In this document: one piece after another, positions 26,476 to 36,590 of the stretch
Layout of the letters: every line of letters begins with the position of its first letter
Numbering within the stretch: position 1 is the first letter of the stretch
Source of the DNA: Pseudidiomarina donghaiensis
Lineage (GTDB): Bacteria; Pseudomonadota; Gammaproteobacteria; Enterobacterales; Alteromonadaceae
Reading direction: 5' to 3'
DNA length: 64,000 nucleotides
NCBI RefSeq assembly: GCF_900116895.1
Contig: NZ_FPCF01000007.1
Coordinates: 1-64,000 of the forward strand
The notes under the pieces: model-generated
The model's database searches: none
What the model was told of the DNA's origin: nothing
Seen by the model: the letters and a program-made list of their open reading frames with translations, nothing else
Position numbers and translations under genes: made by a program

Positions 26476-29400
26476 TGAGCATGGTTAAACTTGCGGTAAA
26501 ACGTCCCGTAACCATTGCCATGCTTACCCTTGCCGTCTTGTTGTTTGGCATGGTCTCGCTCGGGCGCATTCCGGTTACTTTATTACCAGACTTAGCCTAC
26601 CCAACCCTCACCGTACGCACGGATTACCCTGGTGGCGCGCCTGGTGAAGTTGAGCAGCTAGTGAGTAAACCCATTGAGGAAAACCTCGGTACGGTGAAAG
26701 GCTTACGCCGAATTGAGTCGATATCTCGCGCTGGCCAAAGCGATGTCTTGCTGGAGTTCAGCTGGGGTTCAGATATGGACATGGCAAGCCTGGATGTACG
26801 TGAAAAACTCGACTTGGTTGAGCTACCACTCGACATTGAGAAGCCGATACTGCTGCGTTTTAATCCAGCTGAAGAGCCGGTATATCGCCTTGCTTTAGGT
26901 TTTAACACCGATCAAGCGCCGTCTGTGACGCAACTCAAACGCTTGCGCACCTATGCCGAAGAAGACCTAAAACGACAACTTGAGAGCATTGAAGGCGTTG
27001 CTTCAGTGCGCTTAGGCGGCGGTTTAGAAGATGAAATACAGGTATTAGTGAACGAGCGCCAAGCGGCCAGTTTGCAAATTCCCATGACGCTTATTTCACA
27101 GCGTTTGCGCGAAGAAAACATCAACCTTTCGGGCGGCCGTATTGAAGCCAATCGCGCTGAGTTTTTGGTACGAACCTTAAACCAGTTTGAAAATCTTGAC
27201 GATATTCGCTCCATTTATCTAACCACCCGCAACAATCGCCCGGTACTACTCAAAGACATAGCCACGGTAGAAAATAGCTACAAAGAGCGTGATTCTATTA
27301 GCCGTGTGGCCGGCATGGAAGCCGTTGAAGTGTCGCTTTACAAAGAAGGCGACGCCAACACCGTGCAGGTATCCAAAGCCATTCAGTCGGCGTTACGCCA
27401 GCTTAATGATGCCAAATTAATACCGAGCGACTATCAAGTAAAACCCATTTATGACCAAGCGGTATTTATTAGCGCCGCCATTGCTGAAGTTCGCGATGCT
27501 GCCATTATGGGCGGCTTGCTGGCCATGGTTATTATTTATCTGTTTTTACAGCGCGTTTGGCCAACAATTATTATCAGCTTGGCTATTCCTATTTCAATTA
27601 TTGCCACCTTCAACTTGCTCTACGGTTATCAGGTTTCACTGAACATGATGTCACTTGGCGGCATTGCTCTCGCTGTGGGTATGTTGGTTGATAATGCCAT
27701 TGTGGTGTTGGAAAACATTGCTCGGCATCAGCAAGATCAAACCAGTGAGGTCGCGGCTGAACGCGGCACACAGGAAGTTGCTGGGGCAATTACGGCCTCT
27801 ACGCTCACTACCATGGCAGTATTTTTCCCATTGGTGTTTGTGGAAGGTATTGCTGGCCAGTTGTTCCGTGACCAGGCACTCACAGTGACCTTTGCATTAG
27901 CGGCGTCATTGTTGGTTGCGCTCACCTTAATTCCCATGCTGTCGAGCCGCAAAAAATCGACTGATAACGCCAATAACGCCGCACCACTGCCCTACGCTTC
28001 CGGCTGGCGTTTTTGGCTAAAAACGCCATTGTATTTGGTATTTCGTTGGTTGCCGTTGGCCATCATGACCGCAGTTATCGCCGTTTGGCGCCTGTTAGCG
28101 TGGTTGTTCTTCTTCGTTACCAAACCCGTATTAGCCCTATTCAATCGCGGCTACAATGTGTGCGAGCGGGCCTACCAAGGGTTACTACAGCGCTCCTTGC
28201 GGCGCGCTGGCCTTACCTTAAGCGTTATTTTGTTAAGTTCAGCCGCGTGCTACGCGCTGTTGCCGCAATTGCCGGTCGCGTTATTGCCAAACATGGCTCA
28301 AGGTGAGTTTTACGTTGAAGTTGAATTACAACCCGGTGCAACCATTCACGAAACCGACCAAGTACTTGATCAGCTCGGCCAAGTGATTGCTGACAACCCA
28401 GCGCTGAATTCAGCGGTGAATCGCTATTACACCATTGCCGGTACCGGCAGTTTACTGAACGCAGCGCCCGGGCAAAGCGGTAACCAGTGGGGCCGTCTAA
28501 ATGTGGTGATGAACTCAGGTGCCGATGTCACCCCCGTACACCAAGCGTTGCGTGAGCGGGTACAGCGTATTCCTGGTGTCATGGCTAAATTTGGTTCGCC
28601 AGAGTTGTTTAGCTTTGCCAGCCCCATTGTTATTGAGTTAACTGGTTACGATTTGGCATTGCTGCAACAAGCTGCCGAGCAAACGGCTGAGCAACTTGGC
28701 GCCAACGAGCGATTTACCGATATTCGCGTGAACATGACCGACGGCCAACCTGAATTAGCGGTGTATTTTGATCAAGCTAAATTAAGCCAATACGGCTTAA
28801 CCAGTGCCGAAGTGTCTGAGTTACTTGCCACCAAAATTGGTGGACGCGTGGCCAGCCAGTTTAGCCTTGCCGATCGCAAAATTGATATTTTAGTGCGTAG
28901 CCAAGCGGTAGATAGAGACTCTCTGCGTGACTTACAACAAGTGATCATCAACCCTGGTGCTGCACGTGAGGTACCCTTACAAGCCGTTGCTCGTGTGGTG
29001 CCGGTTATAGGCCCCAGCGAAATCACCCGTGTTGATCAACAACGCACGGCATTGGTAGAGGCCAACATTGCCTTTGGTGATCTTGGTGCTGGCGTTGCCG
29101 AAGCCGAGCGTTTATTAGCGCAAACTCAACTGCCACTGACCATTAACGGCCGAATTGCTGGGCAGAACGAAGACATGCAGCGTTCATTTACGTCGCTACA
29201 GTTTGCGCTATTACTTGCGGTATTTCTTGTCTACCTGGTGATGGCGTCGCAGTTTGAGTCATTTGTGCACCCACTGTTTATTTTGTTTAGCGTGCCACTA
29301 GCCGGTGCGGGTTCTATTTTGGGCCTGTACTTAATGGGCACCGAGCTGAGTATTATTGTGTTTATTGGGTTAATTATGTTGGCCGGCATTGTGGTTAACA

Positions 29401-29705
29401 ACGCTATTGTTTTAGTCGACCGTATTAACCAATTGCGCAGTGAAGGGCTGGACCGCTTTGCAGCCGTTGCCCAAGCAGCACAGCAGCGTTTACGTCCCAT
29501 ACTTATGACCATGCTCACCACAGTGCTCGGCTTGCTGCCACTGGCCATTGGGCTAGGCGAAGGAGCTGAAATACGTGCCCCTATGGCCATTAGTGTGATT
29601 GCTGGCCTACTGTTTTCAACCTTACTCACCTTGCTATTTATTCCGTGCTTGTACGTACTTATTGACCGTAAGCAAATTGCGCCAACCACGGAGGACGCCG
29701 CATGA
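26475..29705 (+). CDS. RND efflux permease 1 (HAE-1 type)
   Basis: A 1,076-residue inner-membrane pump subunit with the usual two repeats of one helix, a large periplasmic loop and five or more helices. The helix-4 proton-relay motif reads [16 protein letters not shown], so the second Asp of the AcrB pair is Asn. A hydrophobic insert of about 60 residues (WFLKTPLYLVFRWLPLAI-like region, near residues 515-570) lies between the two halves and is longer than in AcrB. Overlaps both neighbours, so adaptor and two permeases are translated as a unit. Substrate unknown. Confidence 0.93.
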   Translation: MSMVKLAVKRPVTIAMLTLAVLLFGMVSLGRIPVTLLPDLAYPTLTVRTDYPGGAPGEVEQLVSKPIEENLGTVKGLRRIESISRAGQSDVLLEFSWGSDMDMASLDVREKLDLVELPLDIEKPILLRFNPAEEPVYRLALGFNTDQAPSVTQLKRLRTYAEEDLKRQLESIEGVASVRLGGGLEDEIQVLVNERQAASLQIPMTLISQRLREENINLSGGRIEANRAEFLVRTLNQFENLDDIRSIYLTTRNNRPVLLKDIATVENSYKERDSISRVAGMEAVEVSLYKEGDANTVQVSKAIQSALRQLNDAKLIPSDYQVKPIYDQAVFISAAIAEVRDAAIMGGLLAMVIIYLFLQRVWPTIIISLAIPISIIATFNLLYGYQVSLNMMSLGGIALAVGMLVDNAIVVLENIARHQQDQTSEVAAERGTQEVAGAITASTLTTMAVFFPLVFVEGIAGQLFRDQALTVTFALAASLLVALTLIPMLSSRKKSTDNANNAAPLPYASGWRFWLKTPLYLVFRWLPLAIMTAVIAVWRLLAWLFFFVTKPVLALFNRGYNVCERAYQGLLQRSLRRAGLTLSVILLSSAACYALLPQLPVALLPNMAQGEFYVEVELQPGATIHETDQVLDQLGQVIADNPALNSAVNRYYTIAGTGSLLNAAPGQSGNQWGRLNVVMNSGADVTPVHQALRERVQRIPGVMAKFGSPELFSFASPIVIELTGYDLALLQQAAEQTAEQLGANERFTDIRVNMTDGQPELAVYFDQAKLSQYGLTSAEVSELLATKIGGRVASQFSLADRKIDILVRSQAVDRDSLRDLQQVIINPGAAREVPLQAVARVVPVIGPSEITRVDQQRTALVEANIAFGDLGAGVAEAERLLAQTQLPLTINGRIAGQNEDMQRSFTSLQFALLLAVFLVYLVMASQFESFVHPLFILFSVPLAGAGSILGLYLMGTELSIIVFIGLIMLAGIVVNNAIVLVDRINQLRSEGLDRFAAVAQAAQQRLRPILMTMLTTVLGLLPLAIGLGEGAEIRAPMAISVIAGLLFSTLLTLLFIPCLYVLIDRKQIAPTTEDAA

Positions 29706-32700
29706 ATGCTGCGCAAATCGGATCCTTGCTAGCTAGCTGGGCGCTGCGCCGCCCAGTCACTACCTGCATGATGTTTTTGTCCATGTTGCTGCTCGGCGCT
29801 ATTAGTTCGCGACTACTGCCGTTAGAAAAGTTTCCGGGCATTGAAATACCTGAAATTGTGGTGCAAGTGCCCTACCCCAATTCAACCCCTGCCGAGGTTG
29901 AGCGCCTGATTACGCGGCCGCTTGAAGAAGCGCTCGCCACCCTAAGCAACGTGAAACGCATGCGCTCAACCTCGACTTCCGACTCAGCGCAAGTGCTACT
30001 GCAATTTGACTGGGGCCAAGACATTAATGCGCAAAGTTTAGAAGCTCGCGAAAAAGTCGACGCGGTGAAACACCTGCTGCCTGACGACATTGAACGTGTA
30101 CTTGTGTTTCAATTTAATACCGAAGACATGCCGGTATTTCAGTTGCGCATTAGTAGCCAGCGTGATTTATCCAACGCCTATGACTTACTCGACCGCAGCT
30201 TGCGCAAGCCGCTGGAGCGCGTTGACGGTGTGTCACGGGTTACGCTGTACGGGGTTGAGCCGCAGCAAATTGTTATTCGTTTGAACCAGGCGGCGTTATT
30301 AGCACACCAGCTTGCACCACAAGACATTACCAAGCTGCTACAACAAGCGAACTTTTCGCTCACCGCGGGTTATATAGAAAATAATTATCAGCGCATTTTG
30401 GTCAATCCGGTCGGCGAATTTCAATCGCAATATGACATTGGCAACTTTCCTATTCGCGCGGGCTTAAAACTACGCGACATTGCGACCATTGAACGCGAGA
30501 TGCCGCGCAAAGTCGATGGCCGCCATCTTGATCAACGTTATGCCATTGGTATGGAAGTGTTTAAAGAATCAAGCGCGAACTTAGTCGACGTTTCGGCGCG
30601 AGTGATGAAGGTTGTTGAAGAGATTCGCAATGACCCGCAGTTTAACGGCATTAACCTGTTTATTATGGACGACACCGCCAAAGGCGTGACCACCTCGCTC
30701 AGTGACCTCGTTAGCGCGGGCTTACTTGGCGCCTTGCTCAGTTTTATTGTGTTGTATGCCTTTTTGCGCAATATCGTCACCACCTTGGTGGTGGTACTCA
30801 GCGTGCCTATTGCCATTTGCATTGCGCTAGGCGGCATGTATTTCTTAGGCTATTCGTTGAACGTGCTGTCGCTCATGGGCCTAATGCTAGCCGTGGGCAT
30901 GCTGGTTGATAATGCCGTAGTCATAACCGAAAGTATTCAGCACGAATATGAACAAGGGCTAACGGGTAAACAAGCCACTATCACGGGTGTTGGCAGTGTG
31001 TCGTTGGCGGTGGTGGCCGGTACCTTAACCACCGCCATTGTGTTTTTACCCAATATTTTTGGTAGCAAAACCGATCTCACCATATTTTTAGAACACACCG
31101 CCGTGGCTATCTGTTTGTCATTGTTGGCTTCATTGCTGCTATCACAAACCTTAGTGCCATTACTTATAACTAAACTTCGTCGCTTTAACTCCGCCTCGTT
31201 AAAGAAAAATGCGCAAGCGAAGCCGTCTGTGGGTCGTTATCAAAAAGCGCTAGAGTGGTCGTGGCGTCACCCGGTATGGACAGGTGTTTTCGCCGTACTC
31301 ATGCTGCTAAGTATTGCCGTACCATTTAGTCAGGTGAGCGGTGACGAGGGCCCGCAAGGGTTTAATGACCGTTTATTTATTACCTATAATCTGCACACGC
31401 AATATAGCTTGGCTGAAGTTGAAGACGAAGTGACGCAACTTGAGAGCTATCTCTATGCGAATCAAGATAGCTTTGATATCGACGCTGTTTACAGCTATTA
31501 CACGCCAAACTATGCAATTTCAACGCTGTTACTGAAAGAAAACCGCGATGAAAAGCTGGCTGACTTAATGGAACGTATTCGCGCAGATATGCCTACGCTA
31601 CTGCGCAGTGAGCCTAAGTTTGGTTTTGGTGGTGGTCGTGAGGGTGTGCGCGTGACGCTAAGCGGTCAATCAACCGATGTATTGCAACAAATAGCCACCG
31701 ATTTATTGCCACGGTTAGCCCAAATTGAAGGCTTAACCGACGTGCAAACCGAAATGGATGCGGGTCAATTTGAGCTAGTGATTCGTATTGATCGTGAACG
31801 CGTCCACCGCTTGGGCTTAAGCTCCGCTGATATAGCGCGCACCGTAGCTACGGCGTTGCGTGGCCAGCGCTTGCGTTCGTACCGCGGTGACCCGAATGGC
31901 GAAATTGACTTGCGCGTGGCATTTGCCAAAGAGTTAGAGTTTTCACTTGAGGCACTGTACACACTGCCGGTCATGCAAGCGGACAATCGTTTGTTAACAC
32001 TGCAAGACGTGGCAACCATTACTAAGCAACCACGCTTAGGCCAAATTCGCCGTACCGACCGCCGTACCTCGTTAAACATTGATGCCAACTTAAACGGGTT
32101 AACGGTGAGCGAAGCACGCGACAAGCTCACCCAGGTGTTGAATCAAATTGAGCTGCCGCAAGGCTACCAATGGAGCTTAGATGGTAGCTTTCAACGCCAG
32201 CAAGAAAACCAAAGTGTCATGTTAGTGAATACCCTACTCGCGGTAGCGCTAATCTATATCGTCATGGCTGCCTTATTTGAATCAATACTGCTGCCAACGG
32301 CGGTGATTACGTCGCTATTATTCTCAATTGTCGGGGTGTTTTGGGCATTAATGGTTACTGGCCAGTCGATTTCAATTATGGCCATGATTGGTATTTTAAT
32401 TCTTATGGGGATTGTGGTGAATAACGGCATTGTGCTGGTCGATCGCATTAACCAGCTGCTTGAGCAAGGTGCAACACTTGAGCGTGCCATTATTGACGGC
32501 AGTGTCAGCCGCTTACGGCCGATTTTGATGACGGTGTCGACCACCGTACTCGGGTTGGTGCCGTTAGCCTTTGGAACCACACAAATAGGTGGCGACGGCC
32601 CCCCTTATGCGCCGATGGCCATTGCGATTATTGGTGGCTTGGTGTTTTCAACGGTTACCAGTTTATTCCTAGTGCCCTACGCTTATGCGCGGCTACTGGG

Positions 32701-32770
32701 AATACGAGCACGCTGGCAACGGTTGCGCCAGCGCGCTCAAGCGCATGTTAGTCGGCTACTACCTGGTTAG
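29702..32770 (+). CDS. RND efflux permease 2 (HAE-1 type)
   Basis: A 1,022-residue second permease, clearly different in sequence from the first. It starts with ATGA overlapping the first permease's stop. Family features: [16 protein letters not shown] first helix, [23 protein letters not shown], the helix-4 motif [16 protein letters not shown] (one Asp, then Asn as in the partner), and [16 protein letters not shown] in helix 10. Two permeases with one adaptor recall MdtABC, where the permeases form a mixed trimer. The 3' end overlaps kdsB on the other strand by 23 bases. Confidence 0.92.
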   Translation: MNAAQIGSLLASWALRRPVTTCMMFLSMLLLGAISSRLLPLEKFPGIEIPEIVVQVPYPNSTPAEVERLITRPLEEALATLSNVKRMRSTSTSDSAQVLLQFDWGQDINAQSLEAREKVDAVKHLLPDDIERVLVFQFNTEDMPVFQLRISSQRDLSNAYDLLDRSLRKPLERVDGVSRVTLYGVEPQQIVIRLNQAALLAHQLAPQDITKLLQQANFSLTAGYIENNYQRILVNPVGEFQSQYDIGNFPIRAGLKLRDIATIEREMPRKVDGRHLDQRYAIGMEVFKESSANLVDVSARVMKVVEEIRNDPQFNGINLFIMDDTAKGVTTSLSDLVSAGLLGALLSFIVLYAFLRNIVTTLVVVLSVPIAICIALGGMYFLGYSLNVLSLMGLMLAVGMLVDNAVVITESIQHEYEQGLTGKQATITGVGSVSLAVVAGTLTTAIVFLPNIFGSKTDLTIFLEHTAVAICLSLLASLLLSQTLVPLLITKLRRFNSASLKKNAQAKPSVGRYQKALEWSWRHPVWTGVFAVLMLLSIAVPFSQVSGDEGPQGFNDRLFITYNLHTQYSLAEVEDEVTQLESYLYANQDSFDIDAVYSYYTPNYAISTLLLKENRDEKLADLMERIRADMPTLLRSEPKFGFGGGREGVRVTLSGQSTDVLQQIATDLLPRLAQIEGLTDVQTEMDAGQFELVIRIDRERVHRLGLSSADIARTVATALRGQRLRSYRGDPNGEIDLRVAFAKELEFSLEALYTLPVMQADNRLLTLQDVATITKQPRLGQIRRTDRRTSLNIDANLNGLTVSEARDKLTQVLNQIELPQGYQWSLDGSFQRQQENQSVMLVNTLLAVALIYIVMAALFESILLPTAVITSLLFSIVGVFWALMVTGQSISIMAMIGILILMGIVVNNGIVLVDRINQLLEQGATLERAIIDGSVSRLRPILMTVSTTVLGLVPLAFGTTQIGGDGPPYAPMAIAIIGGLVFSTVTSLFLVPYAYARLLGIRARWQRLRQRAQAHVSRLLPG

Positions 32771-33500
32771 CACGGGCTAAGTCGGCTGGCGTATCAATGC
32801 CAGCCGGCGGGTTCGCGATTGCTTCAGCAACGTGAATACGCTCGCCGTACCACAGTACGCGAAGCTGCTCTAATGATTCAATTTGCTCAAGTGGGCTTGG
32901 CTCCCACTCCACATAGCGCCAGACAAACCCAGCACGATAAGCGTAAATGCCAATATGGCGCCGGTAATCGGCTAACTCGCCTAATTTGCTATGAGTTAAA
33001 CCGTCGCGCTCAAACGGAATTGGCGCACGGCTGAAATACAGCGCGTAGCCGTTCACGTCGGTGACTACTTTAACCGCATGGGGGCTAGTTACTTCGTCAA
33101 GCGAATGAATCGGGACTGCTAAAGTAGCCATTTGAGCCACTTTTTGATTGGCTAAATTATCGGCCACTTGACGAATAATTTCAGGTGGAATAAACGGCTC
33201 ATCACCTTGCACGTTCACCACCACCTGATCGTCGGCTATGGCTAAATAATCAATCACTTCGGCAATACGCTCGGTACCTGAATTATGGTGAGCGGCGGTC
33301 ATCATAGCGCGCCCACCAAAGGCTTCAACCGCATCCACAATACGTTGATCATCGGTGGCCACAATCACTTCGGCAGCACCGGCTGCTGCCGCCCGCTCGT
33401 ATACCCGTTGAATCATGCTCTTGTTGCCAATCATGGCTAACGGTTTGCCGGGTAAACGTGACGATGCATACCGCGCCGGAATAATAACAGTGAAACTCAT
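32748..33500 (-). CDS. kdsB: 3-deoxy-manno-octulosonate cytidylyltransferase
   Basis: A 250-residue nucleotidyltransferase that activates Kdo as CMP-Kdo for lipopolysaccharide inner core. Motifs: [14 protein letters not shown] at residues about 8-21, [19 protein letters not shown] and [12 protein letters not shown]. Full length. Start codon overlaps the ycaR stop (ATGA). Convergent with the RND permease, sharing 23 bases with no terminator between them. Last gene of msbA-lpxK-ycaR-kdsB. Confidence 0.96.
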   Translation of the reverse strand: MSFTVIIPARYASSRLPGKPLAMIGNKSMIQRVYERAAAAGAAEVIVATDDQRIVDAVEAFGGRAMMTAAHHNSGTERIAEVIDYLAIADDQVVVNVQGDEPFIPPEIIRQVADNLANQKVAQMATLAVPIHSLDEVTSPHAVKVVTDVNGYALYFSRAPIPFERDGLTHSKLGELADYRRHIGIYAYRAGFVWRYVEWEPSPLEQIESLEQLRVLWYGERIHVAEAIANPPAGIDTPADLARANQVVAD

Positions 33501-33703
33501 GACTTATGTTGCTCCATTTGCTCAAGCTCTTCACGACTTAATTCGCGAGCTTCGTGACTGAGTAACATCGGAATATCGTTACGCACCGGGAACGCTAAGC
33601 GATCGCCGCGGCAAATTAATTCGCTTTGTGCCGCCGCCCAAACTAATTTTCCTTTACATAACGGACACGCCAAAATATTCAGCGTGCGTTCATCAACCGC
33701 CAT
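33497..33703 (-). CDS. ycaR: Trm112-family small protein YcaR
   Basis: A 68-residue protein starting [20 protein letters not shown], with one CPxC pair and a later Cys. Matches the UPF0434/Trm112 family in length and in position between lpxK and kdsB. The longer frame up to 33844 runs inside lpxK and is not the real start. It overlaps lpxK by 11 bases and kdsB by 4. Trm112 in other organisms activates methyltransferases; the bacterial role is unclear. Confidence 0.93.
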   Translation of the reverse strand: MAVDERTLNILACPLCKGKLVWAAAQSELICRGDRLAFPVRNDIPMLLSHEARELSREELEQMEQHKS

Positions 33704-34757
33704 AAGTACTCCTTGCTGACTCATGAAGTTTTTGCTTGGTTTGCAACTGGTTTGCAAACTGCTGCCAAAATTCGGTTTCAAACTGCGCTGAAACCGGCAA
33801 ATAATACCAATGGTCAGGGGCAAATGACTGACACTTTGCAGCATCTTTCTCGGTCATTAACACCCCTGTTAATGCATTAAATTGCGCAAAATCCGCTGCC
33901 GAAAACGGGTGGTGATCGGCAAAGGCTTTGGTTTCAACCACTCTTATTGTAGCTTCTGCCGCCAAGGTTGCTGCCACAGTGTCAAAAAAGCGTTGAGGAT
34001 TACCAATGCCAGCCACCGCTGCGTAGTCTCCCGGCTCAAGCGTTACCGGCTCGGTTTGGGTGCCTTGTGCTTGATTAACACGTCGCCAGCCGTCTGGACG
34101 CAAATCAAAGCGCCAAAACGGCTGTTGTGCGCTGGCCAATTTTGGCGATGCTGACTCGCCATTTTGCACAATAAAATCAACGTGTTGCAAGCGCGAAAGA
34201 GGTTCGCGCAGCGGCCCTAGTGGCAACCGCCAACCATTCCCAAAACCACGCTGCCCATCCACCACCACCACTTCAATGTCACGGGCTAAGGCATAATGTT
34301 GTAGGCCATCGTCGCTAACAATAACCGACACTTCAGGGTGCTGTTTTAGCAACAGTGCAATGGCTTGTTGACGATTAGCCCCAACCACCAAGGGCACTTG
34401 GGTGCGGCTAGCCAATAATTTCGGCTCATCACCAACGGCTGTAGCCGATGACGTTGCCGTGACTAATTGAGGAAATGGCCCGCGACCGCCGTAGCCGCGC
34501 GAGATAATTGCTGGCTGCAAGCCTTGGCTGATCAGCCACTGAATAAACGCTTCAGTGACCGGTGTTTTTCCGGTTCCACCGACACTAATATTGCCCACCA
34601 CAATAACTGGAACAGGCGCACGATAAACCGCCAATAGGCCAATCCGATAAAGCCACCGCCTTACAGCGCTTAGCCCACAAAATACCCAATGAAGTGGCAA
34701 CAACAACCACAGTCTGAAGTCCACACCATGACGATACCAGGCGCGTTGCCAAAACAT
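33693..34757 (-). CDS. lpxK: Tetraacyldisaccharide 4'-kinase
   Basis: A 354-residue inner-membrane kinase that phosphorylates the 4' position of the lipid A disaccharide. The N-terminal hydrophobic stretch (about 15-45) anchors it, and the P-loop VGNISVGGTGKTPV follows at about 56-69, with SRGYGG and DDGLQHYAL further on, all family hallmarks. It starts directly after the msbA stop, with no gap. The C-terminus reads into the ycaR start region. Confidence 0.96.
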   Translation of the reverse strand: MFWQRAWYRHGVDFRLWLLLPLHWVFCGLSAVRRWLYRIGLLAVYRAPVPVIVVGNISVGGTGKTPVTEAFIQWLISQGLQPAIISRGYGGRGPFPQLVTATSSATAVGDEPKLLASRTQVPLVVGANRQQAIALLLKQHPEVSVIVSDDGLQHYALARDIEVVVVDGQRGFGNGWRLPLGPLREPLSRLQHVDFIVQNGESASPKLASAQQPFWRFDLRPDGWRRVNQAQGTQTEPVTLEPGDYAAVAGIGNPQRFFDTVAATLAAEATIRVVETKAFADHHPFSAADFAQFNALTGVLMTEKDAAKCQSFAPDHWYYLPVSAQFETEFWQQFANQLQTKQKLHESARSTYGG

Positions 34758-36533
34758 TTAGTTATCGCCCCCGCTAAACTGCAGGCTATACAGCTGATAA
34801 TAAGCTCCTTGCTGCTCTAGCAGGGCTTGGTGATTACCGCGCTCTACCACACGCCCTTCTTCCATCACCAAAATTTCGTCCGCGTTTTCAATGGTCGATA
34901 AGCGGTGGGCAATGACAATCGAGGTGCGGTTTTGCTGCAAGCGGCTTAAGGCTTTTTGAATGTGGCGTTCTGACTCGGTGTCGAGTGCTGAGGTCGCCTC
35001 ATCAAGAATCAAAATTGGCGCATCACGCAATAATGCCCGCGCAATGGCTATACGTTGGCGTTGTCCGCCCGAGAGCATGACCCCGTTCTCACCCACCATG
35101 GTATTTAAACCATTGGGCAAGTTGTCGGTAAATTCGGTAATAAATGCCTGCTCAGCCACTTCGCGAATACGTTCCGGCGTTACTTCGCCATGCGCGCCAT
35201 AGGCAATGTTATTGGCAATGGTGTCATTAAATAACGTGACATGCTGCGACACCAACGCGAACTGACGACGTAAACATTTGAGTTTGTAATCGTAAATATC
35301 AACGTCATCCAAATAAATATGCCCGCCTTGAGGGGCGTAAAAACGAGTTAGCAAATTCGAAATGGTTGATTTACCGCTGCCTGAGCGCCCTACTAACGCA
35401 AGGGTTTTGCCAGGTTCAACACTAAAACTTACATGATCTAACGCGGGTGACTCGGCTTCGTCATAGGTAAACAAAACGTCATCGAAGCGAATGGCACCAC
35501 GCGCGCGCTCTACTTTATGGGTGCCGGCATTTGGCTCGGCTTGCTCATCAAGTACTTCAAAAATACTTTGCGCAGCGGCAATACCCCGTTGAAAGTCGCT
35601 ATTTACAGTGGTTAGCTGCTTCAGTGGGCGTAACAACATGATCATTGAGGTGAGTAACGTGGTAAACGCACCAGCCGACAGCTGCTCAAGCATTTCTGGA
35701 TAGCTAGCCAATACCAACACCATCGACAAGCTAAACGATGCAATCAGCTGAATTACCGAGGTGCTGATAGTTTGTGCCGTAATCAATTTCATATTTTGAT
35801 TACGAGTCATATTGTTAATGTCTTTAAAGCGTTTAGATTCGCGTTTTTGGCCCTCGTACATCACCACAACTTTATGCCCGTTGAGCATCTGTTCGGCAGT
35901 TGTTGTCACGGTGCCCATTGCCGTTTGAATACGGCGAGAAACCTGACGAAAACGCTTAGAAACCACAGAAACCACTTTGGCGATAAGCGGCCCTACCACC
36001 AAAAACACCAACGACAGTTGCCAGCTGATGTAAAACATGAGGCTTAACAAGCCAATCACAAAGGCGCCTTCACGAATGAGTATCAAGATAGCTCGTGAAC
36101 TGGCTTCAGCCACTTGTTGAGTGGTGTAGGTAATTTTTGACAGCAGATCACCGGTTGAATGGCGGTCATGAAATGACACCGGCAGCTTCATCATGTGATC
36201 GAATAGTTCTTGGCGTAATGTAGTCACTACGCGAAAACCTACCCAGTTCAATAAGTAGGTTGAGATGAAATTAAAGGTACCGCGCGCAATAAACACTAAC
36301 GGCACAAAAATAGCGCCATAAACCAATATGGTTGAGTCTTGCTCGGTCAAGCCTTCATCAATCAGGGTTTCAATTTGGGAAAAGAAAAATGTATCTACCG
36401 CGGCATAGCCAACCATAGCTATCACCGAGCAAATAAACGCCATTTTATATGGCTTGATATACCCCATTAAACGGCGAAAAATGCGTTTTCTTAGGGTGTC
36501 CGTTAAGTTTTCTGGATGAATATTAGCGCTCAT
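34758..36533 (-). CDS. msbA: Lipid A/LPS ABC flippase
   Basis: A 591-residue half-transporter: six transmembrane helices (about 25-330) followed by a nucleotide-binding domain with Walker A GRSGSGKST, Q-loop, signature LSGGQRQRIAIARALL, Walker B ILILDEATSALD and the switch His in VIAHRLSTIE. It flips core-lipid A across the inner membrane. Position before lpxK and after comEC is the same as in E. coli. Confidence 0.95.
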   Translation of the reverse strand: MSANIHPENLTDTLRKRIFRRLMGYIKPYKMAFICSVIAMVGYAAVDTFFFSQIETLIDEGLTEQDSTILVYGAIFVPLVFIARGTFNFISTYLLNWVGFRVVTTLRQELFDHMMKLPVSFHDRHSTGDLLSKITYTTQQVAEASSRAILILIREGAFVIGLLSLMFYISWQLSLVFLVVGPLIAKVVSVVSKRFRQVSRRIQTAMGTVTTTAEQMLNGHKVVVMYEGQKRESKRFKDINNMTRNQNMKLITAQTISTSVIQLIASFSLSMVLVLASYPEMLEQLSAGAFTTLLTSMIMLLRPLKQLTTVNSDFQRGIAAAQSIFEVLDEQAEPNAGTHKVERARGAIRFDDVLFTYDEAESPALDHVSFSVEPGKTLALVGRSGSGKSTISNLLTRFYAPQGGHIYLDDVDIYDYKLKCLRRQFALVSQHVTLFNDTIANNIAYGAHGEVTPERIREVAEQAFITEFTDNLPNGLNTMVGENGVMLSGGQRQRIAIARALLRDAPILILDEATSALDTESERHIQKALSRLQQNRTSIVIAHRLSTIENADEILVMEEGRVVERGNHQALLEQQGAYYQLYSLQFSGGDN

Positions 36534-36590
36534 GCATGTCTTTAAAAGTTTAACGATAGCAACATTCTAACCGCTTTGTAGGGGTACTGG

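Noticed and set aside
33704-33844. N-terminal extension of ycaR
   Set aside because: Lies inside lpxK and precedes a conserved [14 protein letters not shown] start; the family is about 60-70 residues.
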